This document shows positions 23,676 to 36,500 of a stretch of 64,000 nt of DNA, piece by piece. The position numbers and the translations under genes were made by a program. Source of the DNA: Apostichopus parvimensis (lineage: Eukaryota > Echinodermata > Holothuroidea > Aspidochirotida > Stichopodidae); the NCBI GenBank assembly GCA_000934455.1, contig KN884559.1:18736-82735 (forward strand), in the 5' to 3' direction. Numbering within the stretch: position 1 is the first letter of the stretch; each line of letters starts with the position of its first letter. Under the pieces are notes generated by a model that saw only the letters and a program-made list of their open reading frames with translations, made no database searches and was not told where the DNA came from.

Positions 23676-24309
23676 TGATTCGTTGTTCTCTCTTTCCTAA
23701 TTTAACTGACTCCACATATTAGTTTTTCTTTTGTGTCAAATGACTAACGCCAGCAATAATTAAGTTACTCACATAATGTGCTATACGTTTAACAAACAAA
23801 CCATTACCAAACGATTTCTTTCTATTTCAAGAGGTATGTGCCTGTGTGAAGATCGTGACATATCCAAGATCATGTGTTTTAGAAAGCCTCTGGCATAGAA
23901 AGAAAGGGATCAAAATATATTATTGCCATTTAAGTTGACACCATGATGTCATTGTTATTGACGGTTGTCCGAATCCGATTATGCGAATAGGGTAAACCCT
24001 CTTTTTTATTGGGAGGCTAACATCTTGAAGCCTCATTACTTTTTATGAGTTCTGATTCAAACACAGAAAATAGTAAATAAGGTAAACGTATTTCGCAAAA
24101 TAGAGACCTACAGGTGAACCTTACACAGTAAAATCAAAGGTGACAAATTTAACGTTGGTGTAAAAGTGGGGGTAAAGAGTTGTGCAATGTTTACACAACG
24201 TAGAGTAAAACATGCACATCAGGCGACAGAAAGACAGGTGTAATGATACACAAATGTGTATTGAGTACAATTTGGACCCGTCTTACCGTTTCTCGGTGTT
24301 TTTCCTAGT

Positions 24310-24850
24310 CCATGCAAACAAGCAGTTGTAATACCAGTACCAAAAAAGGAAAAAAAAATTGATGTTAATGACTTGAGTAATAACGGACCAGGAAGTGTGT
24401 ACTATTAGTTTTACTAGATTTGTCTGCAGCTTTCGACTCGGTAGACCATAGTATTCTACTCCATATATTAGGGATTTATTTCGGCATCTCCGGAGTCACT
24501 TTGAGTTGGTTTAGTTCCTACCTGGAATGGCGATCACAAATTATCCAAGTGTCACGCAATAGGTATAATACTCATGATCTGCACTATGGGGTACATGAAG
24601 GGTAATTCCGTGTCCTGTTCTTTTTTCTCTTTATAGCTCTTTGCTAGGAAACATCATTTGTTCTCATTATTAACTATTTGTTTTATGATGATGATACACA
24701 ACTTTACGTTGCCTTTGACTCATAAAAATCTTAAATGAGCTGTATCTAATATGGAGTGATGCATTCAGGAATTCAGACTATGGATATTTAATAACTAACC
24801 TAAGTTAAACGATGAAAAAGCTGAGGTAATTGTTTCCGATGTAGGTCTTA
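24310..24850 (+). mobile_element. LINE reverse-transcriptase remnant (CR1/L2/Jockey type)
   Basis: Translated pieces in order: QAVVIPVPKK (palm region), LSAAFDSVDHSILLH with FGISG and WFSSYL following, then a DDDTQLYVAF stretch standing for the YADD catalytic box, then LNDEKAEVIV. The order is that of a non-LTR retrotransposon RT. Frames change and stops occur (a TAA follows the VAFDS residues), and neither endonuclease nor ORF1 is present, so it is a dead fragment. The first aspartate of the usual YADD box has become part of YDDD. It is absent from the equivalent position in unit 2. Confidence 0.85.
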
Positions 24851-24908
24851 TGATGTATTGGGATCGAATCATATTTCTTTAATAATTGGTGACACGTCAT
24901 AAGCACTC

Positions 24909-25094
24909 ATGTTCGTGACCGTGTTCGTGGTCGTGACCGTGTTCGTGTTCGTGATCGTGTTCGTGATCGTATTCGTGATCGTGTTCGTGATCGTGTTTGT
25001 CATCGTCATCGTGTTCGTGATCGTGATCGTGATCGTTATCATTATCGTTATCGTTATCGTTATCATTATCATTATCTATATCATTATCATTATG
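24909..25094 (+). repeat. Hexamer-based microsatellite (TTCGTG/ATCGTG grading to ATTATC)
   Basis: Runs of GTTCGTGATCGT-type hexamers give way to GTTATC and ATTATC hexamers. Both strands stay open by chance and encode Val/Ile or Thr/Ile/Met runs, which are not genes. Confidence 0.9.
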
Positions 25095-25275
25095 AGGATT
25101 GATTGAATTGGATAGATTGGATTGATTGAATTGATTGATTGATTGAATTGATTGATTGATTGAATTGATTGGATTGGATTGATTGATTGGATTGATTGAT
25201 TGGATTGATTGATTGGATTGATTGATTGAATTGATTGAATTGATTGAATTGATTGAATTAATTGGATTGGATTAA
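25095..25275 (+). repeat. GATT-based microsatellite
   Basis: Tetramer-derived array of GATT with AATT and GGATT variants, immediately following the hexamer array. It may have grown from a LINE 3' tail. Confidence 0.9.
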
Positions 25276-25559
25276 ATGTATTCTTTCAATATATTCCAAA
25301 TAACATGTGTGCTGTTACTAAATGACAGGAGTCGGCACCGGGATAATTCCACGGCCGGGTTCTTTTCTCGTTCTTAGCTATTTTTCGAAACAATATTCGG
25401 TTGTTATCCATCTCTTTTTCTAAGACACTTTCATAATTGACAGGACCTTCCCTAAGTACAATTTATTTCTTTTTCACACCAGTCATGCGATATATCATTG
25501 CTTAACACAAATATGTAAATATTTGCAGTTTGTTGAAATCCTGAAAATTGGCTAAACAG

Positions 25560-27650
25560 TTCAAAAACCGTCCTCACTTATACTGTGAATTTCTAATTCA
25601 ACAGTGGTTCCCTAATGCAAATAATTTAGAACTTAAAGTCTACTGTAAGTATTCACAATACTCAAATGTTCCATACGTTCGATGCATTATTTTCGCTGGG
25701 CAGATTAATCCAGATGATTATAAACTATGATGGAAAAAAAGAAGAGTTAGGAAGGTTTCATAGTTACAGAAACGGCTGAAGACCAACTTGGTAATACTCT
25801 GAATATATTTTAGAGCTTAGATAAATCATCATTCTCATTTGAAACAAAAAATGCGTGGTACCACGTGTGAACCACCGTAGATTACGATTTCAAACGTTGA
25901 CTAATTGGGGTAAAGACGATATTACTGAATACAAAACATTTTGACATGATAGGAAATATCTCTTAAAATAAATTAGCATGAACATATAAATAAATAATTT
26001 ATTTATGCGTTGTTCTCTTTTCCCATTATAACTTCAACATATTATTTTTATGTCAAATAATTAACACCAACAATAACAATTTATTGACTGATATAATGTG
26101 CTATACGTTTAACTAACAAACCATTACCAAAGTAGTGCTTTCTACTTTGATGAGGTATGTGCCTATTAATATGATAACAAAGTCATTAATGTGTGTTAAA
26201 GAGCCTCTGGCATAGAAAAGAAAAAGACCAATACATACCATTGCAATTTAAGTTGACACTATTAAGTCGTTGTAATTGACGCTTGTTTTCCCGACTAGGA
26301 TAAACCTTTTTTGTATATTTGGTAGGCTAACATCTTGAAGCCTCATTACATTTTATTGAGTTATGGTTCTTATAACACAGAAAATGTTGGTTTGTTAAAA
26401 TGTTATTGGAGTGACTCGTGTAGCCGATACCTACTATGCGGTTTTCATAAATGATGTGAATTTGAATCTTTGCTGTATTTTTATACCATAAGAGGCATTG
26501 CAAGTGAACACAGAGCGAAACAACTTTATTTTTTTTTAGTTTCGGGAGATATGTCTTGTAGCATAATGTGCACACACATAACCATGAGACACCTGTTCTT
26601 TAAATGCAGTAGATTTCCAACTGGGATTTTAGTCAGTTTAAACACTTCAAATTAGATTCTCGTAATCAAGTTTGCAAATCATTCGAAAACGTTCGATACC
26701 ATGGCATTGTCGCCTCTCAACAGAATATTAGCCTTTAAATTGTGCAGCCTTTATGTTGTGTATTTTGAGGAATGTTTCGAAATATACTAGTTAATAAAAA
26801 GACTAATTTGTCGTAATACTAACTCCAGGACCCACACCGATAGCCGTAGTGCCTTGTTCTGCATAAACAAACACAGTTCAAATTGAACTTATACTTTGAG
26901 TGATGCGATGAAAAACATTCAGGTAATAAAAGAGTGCAATTAATGCATGTGAAATTATCTTAAGTTTTGGAATTGTACTGCAGTGCTTTGATTTGTTGTA
27001 ACACTTGAAATGAAAACTACAACCATGGATTACTAATATTTCTCTCAAATAAAGCAGGAAGATTTTATCCTGAAGTCAGACATTAATGAAGGTAGCTTCA
27101 TAAATTGACCTTGAAGAGACGCAAAGAAATGTCAAATTTTGTTAAAGGAGCATGACGCATTAAATTTATGCTATCTTTGGAAACAGAGGATAGCAATGGA
27201 CATTTGATGCAGGCATCTAGTTGAGAATGCTTTTGTAACATAATACCGATCATACACATAGCGAGCTCTTTACATCACAATTTACATTTTTTGGTTTCAC
27301 TTTTTATTCGTTTATTGCGGACAAAAGTATTGAAATTACATCGAAGTTTTTATGTAGTAATAATTTTGCATATCTAAAAAATGACAATTGATGAAAACCT
27401 GCACATATTCGACTACCGACGTGTGGCTTTGGATTGTCATAGACCCGACCCGATGTAGCAACTAACGGGAATATATCTATGGGTGTAAGACTTATCTAAA
27501 ACGAAAAATGCCTATGTTTATTCAATCACGTGGATTAAATATATTCTGTCAATATATTCCAAGTAACGGGTTAACTGATATGAAAGGCCAGGAGTCGGCA
27601 CCGGGATAATTCAGCGAACCGGGCCCTTTTTTTGATTGTATTTAGCTATT
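25560..27650 (+). repeat. Internal duplicate X2-Y2 in unit 1
   Basis: Second copy of the segment 3' of gene B: CCTCACTTATACTGTGAA, CTAATTCAACAGTGG, GTGCTATACGTTTAAC, and near 27588 CAGGAGTCGGCACCGGGATAATTC. It contains no gene I can support. Confidence 0.7.
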
Positions 27651-27654
27651 TTCC

Positions 27655-28437
27655 TATTTTGCCTCCATTGTAGTCTCCAGTTAAGTTATCATTCGTAAAC
27701 ACAGCGTTACAGCTACTGCTGTTCCGGAAATGGTTAAATCATATCCCATAGCAATGTGTACATTGTGTATCAGAGTGCCACCAGCCGCTTTTGTGCTCAG
27801 AGTCTCAATACGTGTTTACAAATGAATTTCGGAAAACAAACTTCCGTAGCAGACTCATTTTTATGTTTTTTTATATTTTTCTGTTGCCCTTATGGCGCGA
27901 ACGATTTACCGTAAAATCACTGTGACCGCCCATATGAGCATGTTAATTACGCACACAAATGTAAACAAAAGAGTCTACACAAGATTTAACGCAGTCCTAT
28001 ACTCGTATCATCCACTTTTACAATTCCACGGAGGAAAAGTCTGAAAACACCTGTTTATTCATTGTAATGGAAGGAAATGACATAATTTCGCAAGCTACAT
28101 CGGTAAGACCGAAAGAAATACACTATTCAACACTGGATAGCCACGTAAGTGAAAGTAAGTCATGAGCCTAACGGTTGTAAACCAATCAGAAAGATTTAAT
28201 TGGCGCATGATCAGTTGGGCGGGGCTTGAAAATGTTGATTGAAGTTTGTAGAATCTACGGACTCGTTAAAAAATCTGGCGAATTTTATTCAGCTCAAAAT
28301 GTTTAACGACAGATAACTCAATAAAAACATGGAATATTAATATAAAACTTGTTTAACGACGCAATTTATGTTAAACCCGTGATTATCCCTGTCATAGGTG
28401 CTGAAAGATTTACCTCTGCTCTTATAAAGATAATAAA
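27655..28437 (-). pseudogene. Antisense FReD last-exon relic in two pieces, 3' of gene B
   Basis: On the minus strand, 28437 down to about 28345 reads RGKSFSTYDRDNHGFN-like, the start of a FReD C-terminal exon after an acceptor-like CAG. The rest, about 27830 down to 27655, matches the middle and end of the relic in unit 2 (shared CCCATAGCAATGTGTACATTGTGTATCA on the + strand, split here by position only). About 500 bp of unrelated sequence separates the two pieces. No open frame remains. Confidence 0.65.
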
Positions 28438-28993
28438 CTGGAAATGGAAGTAACGGAAATTGACACTTAGAGAAAAGAGGATTTGAGAAGTGTCTCGTTG
28501 CAACAGGGTATAAAAAACTGCAGCTCGACAAGGAAAACATATGTACAGTGTCTTTAAGGTTATTGGAGCACAAATTTATGCATTTTCTACAATATTTGCT
28601 GGAAAAGATTTAAAACTGAATTAATAGGTTACGGTTGGATGACGTCCTTGATTTCACATTTAACGGAAACTGCGATTTAGCAACAAGCAGGGAGGTACAC
28701 AAAACTTAACCAAGGTGCTTGAACATGCACCACATGTTTTATTAAAATAAAAATATATCATTAATTTAATGTATTGTAATAAATATACAGATGTACGTAC
28801 TCATTGTTAGAAACACAATTTAATATTTCTGCTTTCTTTTCCTTCTTAATTGTTCTTGTTTTTAAATTTGCTGAAAGATCTAAAATTGCAAAAAGGTAAT
28901 AAAAGAGACAAAAACAATCGAAATCAGAGCTTTTGCAATTTCTAAGTTTCAAAACACCAGACAGTGGTACCAAAAGCAAACAAACCTGTGTTT

Positions 28994-29127
28994 NNNNNNN
29001 NNNNNNNNNNNNNNNNNNNNNNNNNNNNNNNNNNNNNNNNNNNNNNNNNNNNNNNNNNNNNNNNNNNNNNNNNNNNNNNNNNNNNNNNNNNNNNNNNNNN
29101 NNNNNNNNNNNNNNNNNNNNNNNNNNN
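28994..29127. other. Assembly gap (134 N)
   Basis: Run of N at the junction of the two segmental duplicates. The left edge of unit 2 is therefore unknown. Confidence 1.
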
Positions 29128-30293
29128 CGGCAGGACCCCCGACTGCCTCGCATTCTATCTGTTCGATACATCAAATGTATGCAATATTCTCCATGATGAA
29201 AGTTATCAATGGAATTGGTCTACATATAATATAATTCCACTGTTCATTTCACTCATACTACTATTGACCATTACAAGTCTTTCTTTTGGTTTTTGAAGTA
29301 GTCCTAGTTCCAAAAATTAAATATTAACTAAAATATTAAAATTTAAGATTTTTTTCATCAATGACTGAAATGAATAATTGCAATCTATTGTAGGTAATGT
29401 TAAATTTTGTTTTTCTGATTTAGGCTATGCGCGAAGTTGACATGTAGATTTTTATTTTGCTGGGCACCTTATTAACACGTACCTGTGAAATCCCAAGAAC
29501 GAGAAAATAGAGATTTTATACTGTGCGGGTAACACTGATTTCCTAGAGACAGTACTAGTGTAAACAATTGAATTTGCAAATCCGAAATATTCCAAACAGG
29601 TTCTCCTTATCGGCTTGATAGAGTTGGCAAATAAAAAAGTAAAAAGAATTAAAAGACTAAACAAAACAGTTACTGAAAAAATACGTACAGCAAAATATTT
29701 AAAGTTTTGATAAATTATGTATACAAAATTGCTGTTTTTATGTAAAGAAATGGCAATAACAAATAATTAGGTTCCTCTTTCGAAAAGAAAACAAATAAAT
29801 TAGGAATAATTTTTTTTAATTAATTGTTTCAAGTAGAAGAAAAATATCAAGTTAAGAATCATCGATGGCGGAATTATTACCGAGAGTATAGCTATTGATT
29901 TAAGTGTAAATAGGTCACATATATAATGATCAAATATGGATTTTGAATTAAGAAAAGAGATCTATTGAATTTAACTCTGACATTTGTTAATGTCAGATGG
30001 ATTGTAATTTTCTAGTGGCTAGTCTACTCACCCCACTGTATTGACGATATTACAAGGAGCAATAAGGGAGAGGGAGGGGGCTTGCTCCCACTCTTCCCAG
30101 ACCTATTGTTGGCTTTGTTAAAACCAATTCGATCGGTAATTTTGTTGGTTATGCCAAAGCAATACTGACAACTCTGCGATACTTTTATACTTATTTATAT
30201 GTCATATTATACGTCATTTTATACGTCATATTGTTTAGCGTAACGATGCCAAGAAATGAGAACTAAATATGAAGTATGGTCTTGCATCATTTC

Positions 30294-30311
30294 AATACCT
30301 TTTAAGGTATT
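30294..30311. promoter_or_regulatory. Conserved palindromic element upstream of gene C
   Basis: Same AATACCTT-TT-AAGGTATT inverted repeat as upstream of gene B, about 235 bp before the start codon, with an E-box CACGTG downstream. Confidence 0.3.
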
Positions 30312-30544
30312 AACTTGTACCGCACTGTAATGGTGCCATGAAATCTGAACACAAACCACGTGAGCCACACCGACTGCCCTTGACAGGAATAATAATATAA
30401 TAATAATATGTATAGACGAATCAGTATAAGAATGGTTGCCTAGCACCACTGTATTATCCCGGGTCATTTCGTATCAGGCGTAATTGCAGCAGTATGGATT
30501 TGACATTCATTCCAACTTTATACTGCAAGAGGTAACTTTGTACA

Positions 30545-33500
30545 ATGGTGTACTTGTTTAGAAGACATCGTGGAGGTTTAACCTCTCTGTTTCTCATCAT
30601 TTTTATTTCCAGCAGCGTGTCTTCTCAAGAAGGGGTAAGTTTTTCCTTTTTTATTTCACACGTAACATCTGTCAAATAACCGTTTCGATGTTTAGCAGTA
30701 CTCAATTGATTGTTTTTGATCTGCAGTGCTAAACCCCCTTACACTCTACTTTGGTGATTTGCTTGCACTTTATCGAAGGGATAAAAATACTACTTTAAAT
30801 ATTGTAACTAACAGTACCAATGAAGTCGAATTCGGCAGTCACACCTACTAGTTGTTAATTTATCATTTCGTTTTTTTATTTGTCTTTATTAGTTAATTAA
30901 GCAAATAGTAAATAGTGTACAGATCACATTTACCAAAGGATCCATATTTACATGTTAGTTCCCTTAACTTCTATACCAATGACTCTGTATAAAAACATCT
31001 TACGGAATATTTCAATGGAAGTACACGTAATCATTGTATATAAAGTTAATCTGCGAAATATCGAAACACTGTGAACTGTCAATTACATTGTCGTTGAAAA
31101 TGAGAAGATACGGACTGTCTTTTGCTAGCTGCGATTTGTACTAGTCTGCTTGAATTATTGCGCATTATTCTGTAAGTTGTAGAAACGTAATATTTTGACA
31201 GACATGAAGGAGTTAAAAAGAATATTTCAATAGTAAAATAATATACATCATCATCAACCGATTAAAACACACCCTATGGATGTCAATTTATCGCTTCGTT
31301 ATTTGATTTTACTCTATTCGTTCAGCAAATAGTAGTATAGAACACATTTACCAAGTAATTACTGTATATAAAGTTAATCTGCAAAATTTATACACATTTT
31401 GAACTGTAAAATACATTGTCATTGAAAATAAGAAAATACGGAGTATCTTTCGTTAGCTGCGTTTTGTATTTAGTATGTTTGCACTTGTGCGCGTTTTTGT
31501 TGAAGAATAAACCTCATATCTTGGCAAGCACGTATACTTATATACCACATCATAAACATAAGTCGTTATTCTTAAATTACTCTATAACAGCTAAATGAAT
31601 TGAAGAGCCTTAGAACGCTAAAGCAATTACCTGTTTGTCTACTTGACTTACCAAAGTTTGTCTACAATGCTAAAACCGATAATGTATCCCTTAATTTTAC
31701 TCCTACTTTTTACCTCTTCCTTACTGATTTATTAACAGTTACAAGGGTAAATCGAGACTTTTTACTTTACGACTATACTTCAATTCAGATATAACTTTTA
31801 TCTATATATTTTAACAACTAAGTTTTTGTAACCACACATCCATAAGTGAAAATGTAACATTCATATAGCCTAAACTTTATATTCATACTTTCTGAAGTCT
31901 TAATTTGTTTAATTTCTATACTGGATGGCAATGGGAGAGTTAACTTCTAAATATTATTCCACAACAATTTACACATTAAATTGATTATATAAAATCATAT
32001 ATTATCTAAAATGTTATTATATTATAAAATCATATATTATCATATAAAATTAAAATTAAAAAAATCGCATATATCGTTTACGACATAAGATTCATTCTTA
32101 GAATTCTTCTTAAAATCAAAATCGAACAAATGACAAAAAAATCTTTATCAGTTTTGCGTGATTGCTTAATTAATAAATGTCTTTGATCTTTAAAATCCCG
32201 ATCCGACTCATACCTTAATTAACTTTGGAAAGTTAAGACTTTTCATAGACCACTGCTAATTATAGGAAACATTTTGTAACATTATTTCTGAATTGTTTCC
32301 ATTAATATGTTGATTTTAATATATTCAAATGTCGCTATCATATATAAACTATTCAGCAAAAGAGAAATCATGGCTACGCATATTTGGTTTGCTAAAATTT
32401 ACTAACCAATTAAGTAAAAAAGAACGAAAAGCAACTGCACATTTTCTGTCCGTCATTTGTAGATATCGAAGGTTCAGTCGGTGTAATTTTAAATAGATAT
32501 TTGAGAATATTCAGCTTTGACGAACATCTGCCTTCTTGAAAACTTTAGCATTGTCTTATTAACACCCAGTGGATAGGGAAGAGCCATTTTGTGGAGTGTC
32601 ACTCGTTTGTTTAAAGACACAATTCATTCTAGAACCGTAGTCTATTCTGTCTCTGGGAACGAAGTATAATAGTTGATTGTGTCCCTCAAATTCTTCTTTA
32701 TTGGAAATCATGATAACGTACCGTAGTAGTTAAAGACTTATTATTATTGTGACAAACTATTTCGAAAAAAGTCATTACGCATGATGCTAACTATTGAACT
32801 TAAAATATTACATGGAAAATCATGAAAATGTACCGAAGTAGTTAAAGACTTTCTATTATTGTGTCAACAATGTTACTGAAGAGTCATTACGCAGGATGTC
32901 AACTCTTTTCTCCTCAAATCAAGTCTAATTTAGAATACATAAATTAAGTCAACCTCCATTCATGAAGAGTTCCTTAAGTTGCATGACAATTGATAAATGC
33001 CTATCATTTCCATTTGTTTAAGATGCCCATAAAGCGTTCTTTGCTCTGGCAAACAGCTTAGCGTATTGTGTACGTTTTGTTCTTTGTAATATCAAAATGC
33101 GTTTTTTTTTGGTGTAACAAATATGTTTAATTTGCCTTTCCATAGAATGTAATGCTTCGTAAGCGCTAAAGATGCATAGTCGATACAATTTAAATATTTC
33201 CGTACACTAAATACCCTGTCGACTTAATTAAGTACTTAACTAGTAAAAATTATTAAGTTCGTGTACTCAATTAATATGAATGAACGAAATATCAAAACGT
33301 TGCTGTTGTAAGAATTGTCAATTGATTTAATCGCTGATGTCGTTGTCGGTTCTTTTAGGAAAAGAACCCTCACTTTTATCGAAATTCGCTGAAGTAAAAA
33401 TTGAATTTGCTATATATATACCAAATTTATCAATTGCGCTATACATACCAAATATATTTATCATCGTTGTAAGAATAATACCAGTGTTGTAAGAATTGGC

Positions 33501-36500
33501 TGTTTATCATTTAATAATTGCTGTTGAAAGGTGTATCATTGGCCGTTGTAAAGATTGTCAATTGATTTAATCGTTGATGTCGTGGTCGGCTCTTTTAGGG
33601 AAATATATTTTTGTTTTTGAATTTGTCTCCATTAATAGGCACTATCATTTATATGTGTAAAAGTTACATTATTTTCTTCATTTCCAATATAAATAAAAAG
33701 TTCTGTTTTATCGAAACTCGTGAATACATAATGCACAGGTGAAATTTGCAAAGTAATATTTGATGAACAATTTTCATGTGAATCAATTAAAATACATAAG
33801 GCACTAGAAAAAATGTTATTTTAATGGTTCACACGTTTCTTTCATAAAATTATATTTTCTACAAAAAAATAAATATCGAACAGAATATAATTGTTTTAAA
33901 CTATTAAGACGTATAAAGAACTATTAAGACGTATAAAGAAGAATATAATTGTTTTAAACTATTAAGACGTATTAAAACCTAATGGGAATAGAGTAAATGT
34001 TCATTGTCTAAAAGTAATTAATTGGTTCAAAACAACCTAAATGTATGAGACATTAAACCCAAACAAAATATTCCCAACATTTTTAAAGACAATTTCAAAC
34101 TTAAACTTTAATCGGTTTGTGTTTTGTTCTGTGGGAAATGCCATTTTTATTGGGTTACTGTTAATCTTCAAAGTTCATCTCAATTGAGGGAGCAGCTATC
34201 TACCAATACAGATAAACGACTGAGTCAATAAGTCTTTTTTAACTTGTCCTAAAATAACAGGCAGCTATGTGAAATATTGTAATTGATATATGATAAAATA
34301 AATACAAATTGTGACTTATCTTTCCAGAGGACGATGTAAAAAAAAAATTGTTACGTTGTCACACTTTACAATATAGTAGTATACTATATTTATTGGACAC
34401 TCATTTTATTGAATTATTTTGGCCTTATTTTAGCCGGAACGTCAAAGGAGCGTAAATGACTACGGAGACCAAACTTTGAGTAAGTGTACTTTTAAATGTT
34501 TAAACCTTTAAAACGTTAACGACATTGTAACATTTTCCTTCCCTTATCTCCTCTCCCCTTCACTGCCTCAACCGCAAGTGAACCTCCAAAGAATATAGAA
34601 AATCATGGTCTTATCTTTTGAAGACAATGTATCATAACATTTCGAGAATTTCCAAACAATTATGAAAGTATATGATAGAGAAATCGTTTGGAAATTATCG
34701 TAAAAGCCATCAAATGTTGTTAACATAACTATTGTAAATAAAATAAGAGCTTTGCAACTTCAAATATTGACCGTCTTTAAATACGATTTTTGATAAACTT
34801 ACCAAATATTGCACGGATTGACTTCATTTAAAAAGAAAACTTTAACATTAGAAACTGTTTGAAATAATACAAACCAGTAATTAATAGTAACTAGATATTA
34901 AAATCACATCGACCTAATTGCTATGCCACATTTTTAAGCTGTGGTCAGGAAATGAAGCAAATGGGTGTGACGATTAACAAAGTAAACACTGAAGGTAGGC
35001 TATATGATCTCGGTTTATCATGCAATTGTCTCCGCAGTTATGAAATAAAAACAAACTATTGTTAAAATATCTTAGCTTGATCGTGTGAGGTATGCTTATG
35101 TTGTGATACATTATCCTTTTAGCGTCATATTTCTTCCTCTACCAACGTGCTGAATACCCACGCGACTGCCGTGATGTGCTAAGCCAATGTCCATCGTCTC
35201 GAAACGATGGCGTTTACGCCATCAAACCAGACGGCTATCCTGAACCTTTTGAAGTATATTGTAACAACAGTCTAGGTGATGGTGGATGGACGGTAGGTGT
35301 TGTATTGTATACTGTGAAGATTGTATTTCCATTGCAAGATTTGTCACGACACAATTGAAATTATTCTTGTTACAATAATTCAATGCTAATACTACATAAC
35401 TTTTTATATTAAAATGATGTAATCATATATAGTTTGATGTTACACGGTGGGCTCGGCAAGCTTTACACAATATTTATGTCTTCCAAGGAGAAGTTGGTCG
35501 AATCATCTGTCATGCTTCTTCGTAAAAGCAGCCGAACCATATTTTTATTCCAACATGGTTTCCCAATACGTTTTAATACTTTCCACATATTCCTGACTTA
35601 AAGAAGAATATTATTTTGGCTAAAGATAACGCAACTCATTTATTGGTAATATTTACATAGTATTCGCTTAAATATTTTTCGGATCATTTGGTGTGATTTG
35701 TAAGTGATTTTAATTTGTTTTTATTATCTCATTCTTCTCTTCGGGCAGGTTGCTTGTTCCATGTTTCACCATAGTTTGCGTTTCTTTCGTTTCTCACTAG
35801 TCTTACGGGGAATAGCTGACGGTCTTGAAATTCAATCAGTTTTGATATTTTGATGTTTCATATGATTTCAACAGGTCCTACAAAGACGAGAGGATAATTC
35901 AATCAACTTTAATCGTACGTGGGACGAATATGAACATGGTTTTGGTTTCCTTTCTCGTGAATTTTGGCTTGGCAATGAAAAGATATCCTACATCACCAAT
36001 CAGAGGAAATATCAGCTCCGCATGGATCTAACTACAGCTTTCGGTTTGTCATTCTTCGTGACGTATGAATCTTTCCGCATCAGTGACAGCTTCAGTCATA
36101 ACAAACTGGTTAGCACTGGAGAGTATATCGGAGCAGCAGGTGGGTTATTAAACTGATAAACTTCTTTAATGGACACATTTCTCGCCCGAACTGAAATGTA
36201 ATATGTTTAAACAGTGAAATTAAAATATTGCAATTATTGCTGTTCACACATGTTTCAAATATTTGATAATATTAAAATGTTTGACCTGCGGTGTGATACA
36301 GAGCGGGACTATTCCGCTTACTAACGATATGCTTCCCAGCCTCAACCAAGCTGACACACATGTCATAAACAAAGATATCTTTAGAAGAATGATTCCGTTG
36401 TTATACTTAATATTCATTTTGAAGCATCTAAATTTTCTTTCATGAGCACTTGTTGGGCCTTGCTATCAAGCACCCAGCTCAGACGTGGTTTCTTCATAAG

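Larger units (their letters stand above)
23240..25540 (+). repeat. Internal duplicate X1-Y1 in unit 1 (with LINE and microsatellite inside)
   Basis: Sequence just 3' of gene B (CCTCACTTATATTGTG, CTAATTCAACAGTG, CATACGTTC, later GTGCTATACGTTTAAC) through a block containing CAGGAGTCGGCACCGGGATAATTC near 25328 is repeated at 25560-27650 in the same order. Unit 2 has the series only once (40160-42070). The first copy also carries a LINE remnant and two microsatellites between its parts. Confidence 0.7.
11640..28990 (+). repeat. Segmental duplicate, unit 1 (carries gene B)
   Basis: This block is collinear with unit 2 (29130-43640) through intergenic DNA, all exons and all introns of genes B and C, and 3' flank. 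The left edge is recognised by CATACATCAA and ATTCTCCAT phrases shared with the start of unit 2 after the N run; the right edge by TTTGCTGAA and TGCAAAAAG phrases near 28870 and 43585. Unit 1 is longer, with an extra internal duplication at its 3' side and a duplicated stretch in the first intron. Confidence 0.85.

Noticed and set aside
24869-25106. Open frames on both strands encoding Val/Ile and Thr/Ile/Met runs
   Set aside because: Produced by the hexamer microsatellite; low complexity.
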